NCBI RefSeq assembly: GCF_024213665.1
Contig: NZ_JANAVP010000003.1
Span: 67,531 to 131,530, forward strand
Reading direction: 5' to 3'
Source of the DNA: Streptomyces sp. A3M-1-3
GTDB taxonomy: Bacteria > Actinomycetota > Actinomycetes > Streptomycetales > Streptomycetaceae
DNA length: 64,000 bases
This document shows positions 8,701 through 17,500 of the stretch, piece after piece; the first letter of the stretch is position 1; each line of letters starts with the position of its first letter. The notes under the pieces are model-generated. The model saw only the letters and a program-made list of their open reading frames with translations. It ran no database searches and was not told the origin of the DNA. Position numbers and translations under genes: made by a program.

Positions 8701-9259
8701 CGAAGATGTCCTGGTACTCCGAGGCGGCCTTCAGCGCCTCGTCGAAGTGGCCGAGGCGCAGCCGCGTCTGGACCTCCCCGGAGGGGCAGCCGGTGGAGGC
8801 GATGAGCCCCTGCGACCACTGGGCGATGGTCTCCTTGTCCATCCGCGGCCACTTGGTCAGCCAGCCCTCGGCGTACGCGTCGGAGGAGAGCCGGAAGAGG
8901 TTGTGCAGGCCGGTCTTGTCGGCCGCCCAGATCGTCTTGTGGGTGTAACCGCCGGAACCGGAGACGTCGTCCCGCTTCTGGTGCGGCTGGCCCCACTGGA
9001 TGCGCCGCTTGTTCCGCCGGGACTCGGGCGCGACGTACGCCTCGATGCCGATGATGGGGGTGACCCCGGCCTTCTTGGCCTGATGGAAGAAGTCGTACGC
9101 CCCGTGCAGGTTGCCATGGTCGGTCATGGCGATGTGGGTCATGCCCATCTCGTTGCAGGCGTTGAACATGTCCTTGAGCCGCGCGGCACCGTCCAGCAGC
9201 GAGTACTGGGTGTGGACGTGGAGGTGCGTAAAAGGGGGCTTTTCGGACGTTGCTGCCAC
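5708..9259 (-). CDS. dnaE: DNA polymerase III alpha subunit (DnaE1)
   Basis: The 1183-residue replicative polymerase catalytic subunit, of usual actinobacterial DnaE1 length. The N-terminal PHP domain opens with HLHVHTQYSLLDGA and includes DHGNLHGAYDF and TGCPSGE; in mycobacterial DnaE1 this domain binds metals and proofreads, and the metal-binding pattern looks intact. The polymerase active site is near residue 420 (MPDVDIDFDERRR), with GRGSAAGS before it. A helix-hairpin-helix region and a C-terminal OB fold (near residue 1020) follow. Start GTG at 9257-9259. Transcribed alone, divergent from the DUF2252 gene and closed by the hairpin at 5642-5681. Confidence 0.97.
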   Translation of the reverse strand: MAATSEKPPFTHLHVHTQYSLLDGAARLKDMFNACNEMGMTHIAMTDHGNLHGAYDFFHQAKKAGVTPIIGIEAYVAPESRRNKRRIQWGQPHQKRDDVSGSGGYTHKTIWAADKTGLHNLFRLSSDAYAEGWLTKWPRMDKETIAQWSQGLIASTGCPSGEVQTRLRLGHFDEALKAASEYQDIFGKDRYFLELMDHGIEIERRVRDGLLEIGKKLGIPPIVTNDSHYTYANEASAHDALLCIQTGKNLSDPDRFRFDGTGYYLKTTDEMYAVDSSDAWQEGCANTLLVAQQIDTEGWFQERNLMPRFDVPEGFTEVTWFREETMRGMARRYPGGIPEDRLKQVEYEMGIIIEMGFPGYFLVVADFIMWAKNNGIAVGPGRGSAAGSIVAYAMGITDLDPIEHGLIFERFLNPERISMPDVDIDFDERRRGEVIRYVTEKYGADKVAMIGTYGKIKAKNAIKDSARVLGYPYAMGDRLTKAMPADVLGKGIDLNGITDPSHPRYGEAGEIRGMYENEPDVKKVIDTAKGVEGLVRQMGVHAAGVIMSSETITDHVPVWVRPSDGVTITQWDYPSCESLGLLKMDFLGLRNLTIMDDAVKMVKANRGIDLELLALPLDDPTTYELLQRGDTLGVFQFDGGPMRSLLRLMKPDNFEDISAVSALYRPGPMGMNSHTNYALRKNGQQEITPIHPELEEPLKEVLGLTHGLIVYQEQVQKAAQIIAGYSLGEADILRRVMGKKKAEELEKNFVLFQAGAKKKGFSDAAIKALWDVLVPFAGYAFNKAHSSAYGLVTYWTAYLKANYPAEYMAALLTSVKDDKDKSAIYLNECRRMGIKVLPPNVNESESNFAAQGDDVILFGLTAVRNVGQNVVDSIIRSRKAKGKYTSFPDFLDKVEAVVCNKRTVESLIKAGAFDEMGHTRKGLVAHHEPMIDNVVQVKRKEAEGQFDLFGGMGEEDSDEPGFGLDVEFSDVEWEKAYLLAQEREMLGLYVSDHPLFGIEHVLNDKADASISQLTGGEHADGAIVTIGGIISGLQRKMTKQGNAWAIATVEDLAGSIECMFFPATYQLVSTQLVEDAVVFVKGRLDKREDVPRLVAMELMVPDLSAAGTNAPVVITIPTVKVTPPMVSRLGEILGHHRGNTEVRIKLQGARKTTVLRLDRHRVQPDPALFGDLKVLLGASCLAG

Positions 9260-9418
9260 GGCGGGGGCCTCCAGCGAAACGGTGGATGACGGGTTGGGTG
9301 GACAGCGTGGAAGTCTACGTCTCCGGACTGACAGCGTGAGGGCACTCGCGGGTACCTTCGTGCGTTGTCAGGACGGAAACACCAGTCCTATGTGTCATGC
9401 ACCAGGAGGCCCCTCGCG

Positions 9419-10750
9419 ATGTCGGTCCCGCAGCCCAGCGCCGAGCAGCGCGGCGAAGAGATTCTCGCCGTTTTCGACACCGCCTTCGGTGAACTCCTGG
9501 CCGCCGACCCGGCCGCCTTCCGGGTCAAGTTCCGGAAGATGGCCGGCTCGGCGTTCGCGTTCTACCGCGGCACGGCATGCCTCTTCTACCGGGACCTGGA
9601 GCATGATCAGCGCAGCGGCCCGTACCTGGACGACCGCACCGGCCGGGTGTGGATCCACGGCGATCTGCACGCCGAGAACTTCGGCACGTACATGGACTCC
9701 AACGGCCGGCTGATCTTCAACGTCAACGACTTCGACGAGGCGTACGTGGGCCCCTTCACCTGGGACCTCAAGCGCTTCGCCGCCTCCGTCGCGCTGATCG
9801 GCTACACCAAGGCGCTCAGCGACGAGCAGATCACGGCGCTGGTACGGACGTACGCTGCCGCCTACCGCGAGCGCATCCACGCCCTGGCGACCGGCGCCAA
9901 GAACGACGAGGTCCCGCCCTTCACCCTGGACACGGCGGACGGGCCGCTGCTGGACGCGCTGCGCGTCGCCCGCTCACTCACCCGTTTCGGGCTGCTCGAC
10001 TCGATGACCGAGATCCGCGACTTCGAGCGCCGCTTCGCACCCGGCGGCGGTTCGATCGAGCTGGACGCCGCCACCCGCTACAAGGTGCTCGACGCGTTCG
10101 ACGGCTATCTGGAGACCCTGCCCGAATCGAGCCTGGCCCGCCCCGACTCGTACCGGGTGAAGGATGTCGTCGGCCGCCGCGGTATAGGCATCGGCTCGGC
10201 CGGGCTTCCGTCGTACAACATCCTGCTGGAGGGCAACAGCGACGCCCTGGAGAACGACGTCGTGATCTATCTGAAGCAGGCGCAGACCCCGGCCGTCTCC
10301 CGGCACATCACCGACCCGGCCGTCCGCGACTACTTCCAGCACGAGGGCCACCGCACGGTGATCTCGCAGCGGGCGCTCCAGGCCCACGCCGACCCTTGGC
10401 TGGGCTGGACGGAGCTGGACGGCGCCGGGCAGCTGGTGGCCGAGGTCTCGCCGTACGCGGTGGACCTGGACTGGTCGGACATCGACGACCTGGAGGAGAT
10501 CGCGGAGGTCGTCGCCGATCTCGGCCGGGCCACGGCCACGATGCACGCGGCGGCGGACGACGAGAGCGGCCATTCGCTGGTGCCGTTCTCGACGGAGCGG
10601 GCCATCGACGCGGCGATCGCGGCCGACGAGGACGGCTTCGGGGACCTGCTGGTGGACTTCGCGCACTCCTACGGGGCGAGGGCGCGGGCCGACCACCAGA
10701 TCTTCGTCGACCTCTTCCGCAACGGCAGGATTCCGGGCCTGGGCCTGTAA
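9419..10750 (+). CDS. DUF2252 family protein, kinase-like motifs
   Basis: A 443-residue cytosolic protein of the DUF2252 family, usual length. It contains WIHGDLHAENFGTY followed by FNVNDFDEAYVGPFTWDLKR, which recalls the HGDLHxxN catalytic loop and metal-binding Asp of aminoglycoside/choline-type phosphotransferases. This suggests a phosphotransferase fold, but no substrate is known for the family. ATG at 9419 is chosen because AGGAGG precedes it by nine bases; an earlier in-frame ATG at 9365 has no such site. It is divergent from dnaE across 159 bases and followed after 58 bases by a membrane protein. Confidence 0.8.
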   Translation: MSVPQPSAEQRGEEILAVFDTAFGELLAADPAAFRVKFRKMAGSAFAFYRGTACLFYRDLEHDQRSGPYLDDRTGRVWIHGDLHAENFGTYMDSNGRLIFNVNDFDEAYVGPFTWDLKRFAASVALIGYTKALSDEQITALVRTYAAAYRERIHALATGAKNDEVPPFTLDTADGPLLDALRVARSLTRFGLLDSMTEIRDFERRFAPGGGSIELDAATRYKVLDAFDGYLETLPESSLARPDSYRVKDVVGRRGIGIGSAGLPSYNILLEGNSDALENDVVIYLKQAQTPAVSRHITDPAVRDYFQHEGHRTVISQRALQAHADPWLGWTELDGAGQLVAEVSPYAVDLDWSDIDDLEEIAEVVADLGRATATMHAAADDESGHSLVPFSTERAIDAAIAADEDGFGDLLVDFAHSYGARARADHQIFVDLFRNGRIPGLGL

Positions 10751-10808
10751 GGGCGCCCAACGTCCGGCCTTAGGAACCCCCTACAGGACGGCATGGCACA
10801 CTCACCCG

Positions 10809-11498
10809 GTGGACATATCGGCGAACCGGCTCAGGGCATTTCGCGCGGCGCTTTTCACAGCGCTCGTCGTGACGCTCTCGGCTGCCTCGCACGTCCTGCT
10901 CTCCGGGGTGCCGCTGCCGCTGACTGTGGTCGCCGCGCTGTCCGGCGCCGTGTTCGTCATCGCGTACGCACTGGCCGGCCGGGAGCGCGGCTACTGGCGG
11001 ATCGCCGGGCTGCTGGTCCCGCTGGAGCTGGCGGCCGACACGGTCTTCACCACCGGACAGCACGTCTGTTACGGGCAGGCCGGCGGCCCGGTCGCGGGCC
11101 CGCTGCGCTCGTTCGGTGTGGACGTGCTGTGCGGGGGCTCCGAGGTCGGGGCCCCGCTCGCCCGCGTCACCGGCCCGGGGCAGAACCCGGCGGCCCTGCT
11201 GCTGGACTCCCCCGGCCCCGCCACCCCCTGGCTGCTCCTCGCCGCGCATGTCACGGTCGGGCTGCTGGCCGCCGGCTGGCTGCGGCACGGTGAGAGCGCG
11301 CTCGCCCAGCTGCTGCGCGCGGCGGCCGCCCTCGCCTTCCGGCCGCTGCTGATCGCGGTGGCCGCGGCCGGTTCCGTGGTGGCTCCGGTGCGGCGCGGGG
11401 CCCGGCCCGGAGCCACCACGCGTACCACGCACGCCCGCGTCCTCGTGCACTCCGTCGGACGGCGCGGACCGCCCTGCTCGGCGCTCACCCCCGCCTGA
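10809..11498 (+). CDS. Membrane protein of unknown function
   Basis: A 229-residue protein with about five hydrophobic segments (ALFTALVVTLSAASHVLL, LTVVAALSGAVFVIAYAL, IAGLLVPLELAADTVFT, WLLLAAHVTVGLLAAGWL, ALAFRPLLIAVAAAG) and a loop with two cysteines (QHVCYGQ, DVLCGGS). The tail is arginine-rich and probably cytoplasmic. I do not recognise a family. Start GTG at 10809 has only a weak ribosome site. The next gene, a thioredoxin-fold envelope protein, begins 51 bases later; a shared role in extracytoplasmic redox or metal handling is possible but only inferred. Confidence 0.6.
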   Translation: MDISANRLRAFRAALFTALVVTLSAASHVLLSGVPLPLTVVAALSGAVFVIAYALAGRERGYWRIAGLLVPLELAADTVFTTGQHVCYGQAGGPVAGPLRSFGVDVLCGGSEVGAPLARVTGPGQNPAALLLDSPGPATPWLLLAAHVTVGLLAAGWLRHGESALAQLLRAAAALAFRPLLIAVAAAGSVVAPVRRGARPGATTRTTHARVLVHSVGRRGPPCSALTPA

Positions 11499-11549
11499 GC
11501 AGAGCAGTCCCCCGAGCTGCGCCCCACGAGACCACACGGAGAAACGATC

Positions 11550-12344
11550 ATGAGTGTACGCAACAGCCAGTCCAACAAGGCTGCCGCCCGCGAGCGGCTG
11601 CGTCAGGAGCGCGAGCGCCAGGCCAGGAAGGAAAAGACCCGCCGCCAGCTGGTCGTGGCCGGTTCCGTCGTCGGCGTCCTCGCGCTGGCCGGCGGCATCG
11701 GCTACGCCGTCATGCAGATGAACAAGCCCAGCGCATGGGAGGCGGCCGCCGACAAGAATCTCGTCGCGCCGAAGAACACCGAGGGCAAGGACGGCACCAC
11801 CGTCGTCATCGGCAAGAAGGACGCGAAGAAGACGCTGGAGCTGTACGAGGACGCGCGCTGCCCGATCTGCGCGACCTTCGAGCAGGCCGTCGGCGAGCAG
11901 GTCAAGAAGGACGTCGACGCCGGCAAGTACCGGCTCCAGTTCATAGGCGCCACCTTCATCGACAACTCCGACAACGGCGAGGGCTCGAAGAACGCGCTGA
12001 GCGCGCTGGGTGCGGCGCTCGACGTGAGCCCCGAGGCGTTCTTGGAGTACAAGGCCGCGCTCTACTCCAAGGAGAACCACCCTGAGGAGAGCAAGGACAA
12101 GTTCGCCGACGACAGCTATCTGCTGAAGATCGCGGACGGCGTCGCAGCCCTGAAGAGCAACGCGGCGTTCCAGAAGGCCGTGCAGGACGGCACCTACGAC
12201 AAGTGGGCGCTGGAGATGTCGAAGACCTTCGACAAGAGCGGCGTGGAGGGCACTCCCACGCTGAAGATGGACGGCAAGAAGATCGAGACGCCGCAGACCC
12301 CCGCGCAGTACACCGAGGCGATCGACAAGGCGCTGAAGGGCTGA
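11550..12344 (+). CDS. DsbA-type thioredoxin-fold membrane-anchored protein
   Basis: A 264-residue protein with a basic N-terminus, one membrane anchor (residues 34-56, QLVVAGSVVGVLALAGGI) and an extracytoplasmic thioredoxin/DsbA-like domain. The redox motif is CPIC (Cys104, Cys107) after LELYEDAR, and the cis-proline loop is VEGTPTLKMDG. Such proteins oxidise or isomerise disulphides of exported proteins. Length and layout match Streptomyces DsbA-family proteins annotated as thioredoxin-domain proteins. GGAGAA precedes the ATG. It follows the membrane protein closely and ends before the hairpin at 12428-12464. Confidence 0.85.
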   Translation: MSVRNSQSNKAAARERLRQERERQARKEKTRRQLVVAGSVVGVLALAGGIGYAVMQMNKPSAWEAAADKNLVAPKNTEGKDGTTVVIGKKDAKKTLELYEDARCPICATFEQAVGEQVKKDVDAGKYRLQFIGATFIDNSDNGEGSKNALSALGAALDVSPEAFLEYKAALYSKENHPEESKDKFADDSYLLKIADGVAALKSNAAFQKAVQDGTYDKWALEMSKTFDKSGVEGTPTLKMDGKKIETPQTPAQYTEAIDKALKG

Positions 12345-12352
12345 CGGTCTGA

Positions 12353-12393
12353 GGGTGACGCGGCCCGCGGGGTGACGCGGTGCGCGGGTGACG
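12353..12393. repeat. 17-bp imperfect tandem repeat, about 2.4 copies
   Basis: Units GGGTGACGCGGCCCGCG (12353-12369) and GGGTGACGCGGTGCGCG (12370-12386) are followed by a partial third starting at 12387. On the opposite strand this gives three GTCACCC motifs spaced by 17 bases, lying upstream of the phosphatase gene. Role unknown. Confidence 0.7.
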
Positions 12394-12427
12394 TCCCGAA
12401 GGGCTGACGCTCAGTCAACTGACCGTC

Positions 12428-12464
12428 GACGGGCGGGCAAACTTTCGAAGTTTGCCTGCCCGTC
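12428..12464. terminator. Hairpin terminator after the DsbA-like gene
   Basis: Arms at 12428-12443 and 12449-12464 pair over 16 positions with one G-U wobble around a TTCGA loop. It lies 84 bases after the DsbA-like stop and 30 before the phosphatase start. Confidence 0.75.
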
Positions 12465-12493
12465 TCGCATACCGGTCAGTAATGTGATCGGCC

Positions 12494-14137
12494 GTGACCA
12501 GTCTTCTCCCCTCTTCTTCCCCGCGTCGCCGCACGGTCGTCAAAGCCGCCGCCACCGCCGCTGTCGCCCCGATCGCCTTCGGGACCCCCGCCTCCGCCGC
12601 CGTCATCGCGGCACCCGCCTTCCTCCACGGCGTCGCCTCCGGCGACCCGCTGCCCGACGGGGTCCTGCTGTGGACCCGCGTCACCCCCGCCCCGGATGCC
12701 GTTCCCGGCTCCGGCAAGGGGCCTGACACCACCGTGAGTTGGGAGGTGGCGGAGGACAGGGGCTTCACCCAGCCGGTCACCCGCGGCTCGACCACCGCGA
12801 CCGCCGCCTCCGATCACACGGTCAAGGTCGACGTCAGGGGCCTGCGCCAGGCCACCGCCTACTACTTCCGGTTTACCGCGGGCGGCACCGTGTCCCCCGT
12901 CGGCCGGACCCGCACCACGCCGGCCGCTGACGCGGCGACGCCGGGCGTCCGGTTCGGGGTGGTCTCCTGCGCCAACTGGGAGTCGGGCTGGTTCTCGGCG
13001 TACAGACACCTGGCCACCCGCACCGACCTCGACGCGGTCCTCCATCTCGGCGACTACATCTACGAGTACCCGACGGGCGGCTACCCGGCGCCGGAGTACG
13101 CCGTACGGCAGCACGAGCCCGAGCACGAGATCCTGAACCTCGCCGACTACCGCACCCGGCACGCCACCTACAAGACCGACGCCGACCTCCAGGCGCTGCA
13201 CGCCGCGCACCCGGTCATAGCGATCTGGGACGACCACGAGATCGCCAACAACGCCTGGTCGGGGGGCGCCGAGAACCACACCCCGGGCGCCGAGGGCGAA
13301 TGGGCGCAGCGCGCGGCCGCCGCCAAGCAGGCGTACTTCGAGTGGATGCCCGTACGCACCTCCACCGAGGGCACGGTCTACCGCCGGCTGCGCTTCGGCA
13401 AGCTGGCCGACCTCCACCTCCTGGACCTGCGCTCCTTCCGGTCGCAGCAGGTGACCGTGGGCAGCGGCAAGGTCGACGACCCGGAGCGTACGGTCACCGG
13501 CCGTGCCCAGCTGGACTGGCTCAAGTCGGGCCTGGCCGCCTCCGACGCCTCCTGGAAGCTGGTCGGCACGTCGGTGATGATCTCGCCGGTGTCCTTCGGT
13601 TCCGTACCCGCGCATCTGCTGGGGCCGCTGGCCGGGTTGCTCGGGCTGCCCAAGCAGGGCCTGGCCGTCAACGTCGACCAGTGGGACGGCTACACCGACG
13701 ACCGCAGGGAACTGCTCGCGCATCTGACCCAGCGGGGCATCAAGAACACCGTCTTCCTCACCGGCGACATCCATATGGCGTGGGCCAACGACGTGCCGGT
13801 CAAGGCTGCGACTTATCCGCTCTCGCAGTCCGCCGCCACGGAGTTCGTGGTCACCTCGGTGACATCGGACAACCTCGACGACATCCTCCATGTGGCGCCG
13901 GGGACCGTCTCGCTGGCCGCCTCCACCGCCGTCAGGGCCGCCAACCGCCATGTGAAGTGGCTGGACATGGACTCCCACGGCTACGGGGTCCTCGACGTGA
14001 CCGCCGAGCGCTCGCAGATGGACTACTACGTCATCTCCGACAAGACCGCGCAGAACGCGAGCGCGAAGTGGGCGCGCTCCTACCGCACGCTCAACGGAAC
14101 GCAGAAGGTCGAGCGGGTGAACCAGCCGGTCCGCTGA
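12494..14137 (+). CDS. phoD: PhoD-type alkaline phosphatase, Tat-exported
   Basis: A 547-residue secreted phosphatase/phosphodiesterase. The N-terminus carries a twin-arginine signal ([12 protein letters not shown], Ala-rich core, APASAAV-like cleavage region ending TPASAAV). A fibronectin-like N-terminal PhoD domain ([19 protein letters not shown]) precedes the metallophosphatase core: [24 protein letters not shown] and [13 protein letters not shown] provide the metal ligands and the Cys ([10 protein letters not shown]) typical of the family. PhoD enzymes release phosphate from esters outside the cell. In Streptomyces they are usually in the Pho regulon, but I see no canonical PHO box here. 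GTG at 12494 follows a weak ribosome site. Confidence 0.92.
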   Translation: MTSLLPSSSPRRRTVVKAAATAAVAPIAFGTPASAAVIAAPAFLHGVASGDPLPDGVLLWTRVTPAPDAVPGSGKGPDTTVSWEVAEDRGFTQPVTRGSTTATAASDHTVKVDVRGLRQATAYYFRFTAGGTVSPVGRTRTTPAADAATPGVRFGVVSCANWESGWFSAYRHLATRTDLDAVLHLGDYIYEYPTGGYPAPEYAVRQHEPEHEILNLADYRTRHATYKTDADLQALHAAHPVIAIWDDHEIANNAWSGGAENHTPGAEGEWAQRAAAAKQAYFEWMPVRTSTEGTVYRRLRFGKLADLHLLDLRSFRSQQVTVGSGKVDDPERTVTGRAQLDWLKSGLAASDASWKLVGTSVMISPVSFGSVPAHLLGPLAGLLGLPKQGLAVNVDQWDGYTDDRRELLAHLTQRGIKNTVFLTGDIHMAWANDVPVKAATYPLSQSAATEFVVTSVTSDNLDDILHVAPGTVSLAASTAVRAANRHVKWLDMDSHGYGVLDVTAERSQMDYYVISDKTAQNASAKWARSYRTLNGTQKVERVNQPVR

Positions 14138-14188
14138 CAGCCGATTTCCAGCCACATCCCGGCTTGTTACACACAGATCACGCCAGCA

Positions 14189-14235
14189 GGCGGGTGGTGT
14201 AAATCCGCCATCCGAAACCGGACACACCACCCGCC
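14189..14235. terminator. Likely terminator after phoD
   Basis: GGCGGGTGGTGT (14189-14200) pairs exactly with ACACCACCCGCC (14224-14235) across a 23-base loop. It lies just after the phosphatase stop. The 80 bases beyond it, before the protease gene, are AT-rich for this genome and probably hold its promoter. Confidence 0.65.
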
Positions 14236-14421
14236 TCGGTAACCGTCCGCGTTACCGACTCATCTCAAAGTCCGGACCAGACCGAAAGTTTTCTCCTCGA
14301 TGCCCCAATTGATCAGACGATTGATTGGGCTTGTTCAATCCTCATCAAGATCTGGCATGCGCACGTAATCTCCCGGCAGCGGCGAGGAAGTCACCTCCGC
14401 CCGCCCCCACGAGGAGTCAAT

Positions 14422-15408
14422 GTGCGCGCTCTTGCCCGGATATCCCCCCGTCTGCGCAGCAGGTTCATCGCTACCGCAGTGATGGCCGGAACCCTGGTCC
14501 TCTCCCCGCTCTCCGCACCCACCGGAATCGCCGCCGCCAAGGCCCCCGCGGAGGACTGCGCCGACACCGCGAGCGCCTCCGCCACCGCCCGCGAAGCACG
14601 CCCGGGCGGCGCGGCACACCACGACGAGCCCAACGAGGTGACCGCGGCGCAGGCCAAGGCCATGGACGCCGACCTGCAGAAGAGACTCTCCAAGGCCCGC
14701 GCGAACGGCAGAAGTCTCTCGGCCGCCGCCGTGACGTCCATCCCGGTCTACTTCCACGTCATCCACAGCGGAACCACCGGCAAGCTCACCGCGACCGACA
14801 TCAACAACCAGATGGCGGTCCTCAACTCGGCCTTCGGCGGCCAGGGCACCGGCAACGCGAACACCAACTTCCAGTTCACGCTGGCGGCCACGGACTACAC
14901 CGACAACGCCTCCTGGTACAACCTGGCCTACGGCTCGAGCCAGGAGACGGCGATGAAGTCCGCACTGCGCAAGGGCGGCGCCGGCGCGCTCAACTTCTAC
15001 ACCGCCAACCTCAGTGGCGGGCTGCTGGGCTGGGCGACGTTCCCGAGCTCGTACGCCTCCAACCCGCAGGGCGACGGCGTCGTCGTACTCGACAAGTCGC
15101 TGCCCGGCGGATCCGCCGCCAACTACAACGAGGGCGACACCGCCACCCACGAGGTCGGCCACTGGATGGGGCTCTACCACACCTTCCAGGGCGGCTGTAA
15201 CGGCAACGGCGACTACGTCTCCGACACCCCGGCCGAGAAGAGCGCCGCGTACGAGTGCCCGACCGGCCGCGACTCCTGCGCCAGCAAGACCGGCGTCGAT
15301 CCGATCCACAACTTCATGGACTACACGTACGACTCCTGCATGTACCAGTTCACCGCGGGCCAGGTGACGCGTATGACCAACAGCTGGACGGCCTACCGGG
15401 CAGGCTGA
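14422..15408 (+). CDS. Secreted zinc metalloprotease, M43 (pappalysin-like) family
   Basis: A 328-residue exported protease. A basic start and hydrophobic core ([19 protein letters not shown]) form a Sec-type signal. A ~65-residue propeptide-like stretch follows, then the catalytic domain beginning [12 protein letters not shown]. The zinc site is [11 protein letters not shown] (His243, Glu244, His247, His253) with the Met-turn in [15 protein letters not shown], as in metzincins of family M43. Four cysteines near the active site could form disulphides. GTG at 14422 has AGGAG six bases upstream. The stop is one base from the end of a convergent hydrolase remnant. Confidence 0.92.
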   Translation: MRALARISPRLRSRFIATAVMAGTLVLSPLSAPTGIAAAKAPAEDCADTASASATAREARPGGAAHHDEPNEVTAAQAKAMDADLQKRLSKARANGRSLSAAAVTSIPVYFHVIHSGTTGKLTATDINNQMAVLNSAFGGQGTGNANTNFQFTLAATDYTDNASWYNLAYGSSQETAMKSALRKGGAGALNFYTANLSGGLLGWATFPSSYASNPQGDGVVVLDKSLPGGSAANYNEGDTATHEVGHWMGLYHTFQGGCNGNGDYVSDTPAEKSAAYECPTGRDSCASKTGVDPIHNFMDYTYDSCMYQFTAGQVTRMTNSWTAYRAG

Positions 15409-15409
15409 C

Positions 15410-15745
15410 CTACAGCGTGTCCAGGAAGGCGAGGGCGACCCGCCAGGTCCGCTCTGCGGCCTCGGCGTCGTAGTCCGGCAGTTCGGGGTCCGTGTAGAGG
15501 TGTCCGGCGCCGGGGTAGTGGTGGATCTCCACCTCTGCCCCGGCGCGCCGCGCGCGCAAGTACCAGGCGTTCAGCCAGTCGTGCGGCTCGAGGGGGTCAG
15601 GGTCCGCGATGTGCAGCTGTACGGGCAGCTCGTCCACCGACGCATCGTCCGCGATGTCGGACGTACCGTGCAGCAACAGCACGCCGCGGGCCTTCTCGTC
15701 GGCGAACGCCAGATGCTGCGCGACGGAACCGCCGAAGCCGGGGCC
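15410..15745 (-). pseudogene. Remnant of a dienelactone hydrolase family gene (C-terminal half)
   Basis: The reverse strand encodes about 110 residues that match the C-terminal half of an alpha/beta hydrolase of the dienelactone hydrolase type. These include HLAFADEKARGVLLLHGTSD, LHIADPDPLEPHDW with the acid residue, and GAGHLYTDPELPDYD with the catalytic His. Upstream of about 15740 the similarity stops. The nucleophile elbow that should read G-x-Ser/Cys-x-G-G is reduced to PGFGGSV, so the nucleophile is missing, and no start codon or N-terminal half is present. I infer a deletion that inactivated the gene. Full-length relatives are about 190-240 residues. Confidence 0.7.
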
Positions 15746-16062
15746 TGGCTGGTATTCCGGATCGCCGCCGCGGTCGTGGAGTCCACCTACGCCCGGCGAC
15801 GTCACCGGCCGAACTGCCACCGGACGGGCAGTGGCCGGAGCGCGGCAAATCGGACCGCATTCCGCCGCCCGCGGAGGAGATCCACAGCAACAACTCCGCG
15901 GCGTACACGGCGGATGCGGACGCGGAAAGCCCGGACGGCAGCCACCCCCGCACCGGCCGCGGCTGACCGCCCATCGCCGCCCGCTCACCGCAGGCTGCGG
16001 ACGTCCGGGTGCCGGAGTACGCGGTCCATGATCTCCGGGTCCGCGCACGGCGCGCAGCCCGG
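15746..16062. other. Rearrangement scar; possible 3' end of a lost plus-strand gene
   Basis: No intact gene lies here. On the plus strand, about 15790-15966, a frame reads through GKSDRIPPPAEEIHSNNSAA and TADADAESPDGSHP to TGA at 15964-15966 with codon use resembling real genes but no start. It may be the tail of a gene cut by the same event that removed the front of the hydrolase. I do not recognise its family. The remaining ~95 bases show nothing convincing. Confidence 0.35.
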
Positions 16063-16545
16063 TCAGAGCACCTTGCGCATCGCGCGGTGCGCGATCCCCG
16101 CGTCGGCGAACTCCGGGCCGTAACTCACGTATCCCAGCCGCTCGTAGAACCCGAGCGCATGCGTCTGCGCGTGCAGATCGACGGCCGTCAGCCCGAGCCG
16201 CGCCGCTTCCGCCTCGATGGCCCGCACCAGGGCGACTCCGACGCCCAGCCCACGGGCCGCCCGGCTGACGGCCAGCCGGCCGAGCGAGCCGACCGACACA
16301 TCGGCGCCCCCGGTCTTCGCCGCCGCGGCCGGACCGTACAGCAGCCGCCCGGTCCCCAGCGGGCCTGCCGGCCCGAGAGCCAGCGCATGCGCGGTGTCGG
16401 CGCTGTCCGCGTCGAACGCGTCGTACTCGATGTCCGCGGGGACTTCCTGCTCGACGACGAAGACTTCCCTGCGGACCGCGAAGCACGCCTCGCGGTCGGC
16501 CGGACCGGTCGCGACGCGGACGGTGTACGAGGCGGTCGTACTCAC
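16063..16545 (-). CDS. GNAT family N-acetyltransferase
   Basis: A 160-residue acetyltransferase. The acetyl-CoA loop is [21 protein letters not shown] (near residues 95-115), preceded by the beta strand [12 protein letters not shown] and followed by [22 protein letters not shown], the usual GNAT closing motif. The acceptor is unknown. GTG at 16543-16545 overlaps the stop of the upstream pseudouridine synthase gene (GTGA), so the two are translationally coupled, in line with the lspA-rluD-GNAT order known in related genomes. Confidence 0.85.
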   Translation of the reverse strand: MSTTASYTVRVATGPADREACFAVRREVFVVEQEVPADIEYDAFDADSADTAHALALGPAGPLGTGRLLYGPAAAAKTGGADVSVGSLGRLAVSRAARGLGVGVALVRAIEAEAARLGLTAVDLHAQTHALGFYERLGYVSYGPEFADAGIAHRAMRKVL

Positions 16546-17483
16546 TCGCTCTCCGCCCGGATCACGTCCAGCGCCTGCTGGAGGTCGGCCGGGTAGGCGC
16601 TCTCGAACTCGACCCACTGGCCGTCCGAGGGGTGCTCGAAGCCGAGGCGCATGGCGTGCAGCCACTGCCGGGTCAGCCCGAGCCGCTTGGCGATCGTCGG
16701 GTCGGCGCCGTACGTCAGGTCGCCCACGCAGGGGTGCCGGTGGGCGGCCATGTGCACGCGGATCTGATGCGTACGGCCCGTCTCCAGCTTGATGTCCAGC
16801 AGCGACGCGGCCCGGAACGCCTCGATGAGGTCGTAGTGCGTGACGGACGGCTTGCCCTCGGCGGTCACGGCCCACTTGTAGTCCAGGCTCGGATGCCGGC
16901 CGATCGGCGCGTCGATGGTGCCGCTCATCGGGTCCGGGTGGCCCTGGACCAGCGCGTGGTAGCGCTTGTCGACCGTACGCTCCCGGAACTGCTGCTTGAG
17001 CGAGGTGTACGCGCGCTCCGACTTGGCGACGGCCATCAGCCCGGAGGTACCCACGTCCAGCCGGTGCACGATGCCCTGCCGCTCCGCCGCACCGGAGGTC
17101 GAGATCCGGTAGCCGGCGGCCGCGAGGCCGCCGATGACGGTGGTGCCGGTCCAGCCTGGGCTGGGATGCGCGGCGACGCCGACCGGCTTCACGATGACGA
17201 CGATGTCGTCGTCATCGTGGACGATCTCCATGCCCTCGACGTGCTCGGCGACGATCTGCACGGGCGCGGGGGGCGCGGGCATCTCCACCTCGAGCCAGGC
17301 ACCACCGCTCACGCGCTCGGATTTCCCGACGACGCTGCCGTCGACCGAGACCTTCCCCGCAGCCGCGAGCTCGGCCGCCTTCGTCCGGGAGAAACCGAAC
17401 ATACGGGCAATGGCGGCGTCGACACGCTCGCCTTCCAGGCCATCGGGTACGGGCAGGGTTCGAATCTCGGGAATCGTACTCAC
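16542..17483 (-). CDS. rluD: RluD/RluA-family 23S rRNA pseudouridine synthase
   Basis: A 313-residue RNA-modifying enzyme. An N-terminal S4 RNA-binding domain ([20 protein letters not shown]) precedes the catalytic domain. The signature with the nucleophilic Asp is [19 protein letters not shown], and [13 protein letters not shown] is the conserved RNA/uracil contact. It isomerises uridine to pseudouridine in large-subunit rRNA; the exact site is inferred from family membership. GTG at 17481-17483; 17 bases separate it from lspA. It overlaps the GNAT gene downstream. Confidence 0.92.
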   Translation of the reverse strand: MSTIPEIRTLPVPDGLEGERVDAAIARMFGFSRTKAAELAAAGKVSVDGSVVGKSERVSGGAWLEVEMPAPPAPVQIVAEHVEGMEIVHDDDDIVVIVKPVGVAAHPSPGWTGTTVIGGLAAAGYRISTSGAAERQGIVHRLDVGTSGLMAVAKSERAYTSLKQQFRERTVDKRYHALVQGHPDPMSGTIDAPIGRHPSLDYKWAVTAEGKPSVTHYDLIEAFRAASLLDIKLETGRTHQIRVHMAAHRHPCVGDLTYGADPTIAKRLGLTRQWLHAMRLGFEHPSDGQWVEFESAYPADLQQALDVIRAESE

Positions 17484-17500
17484 CCGTCGAGTATGCCTTG

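Noticed and set aside
16000..16062. Short reverse-strand peptide (MDRVLRHPDVRSLR) just after the GNAT stop
   Set aside because: Only 14 residues, in frame after the stop, no ribosome site; could be chance or old 3' sequence, not enough to call a gene.
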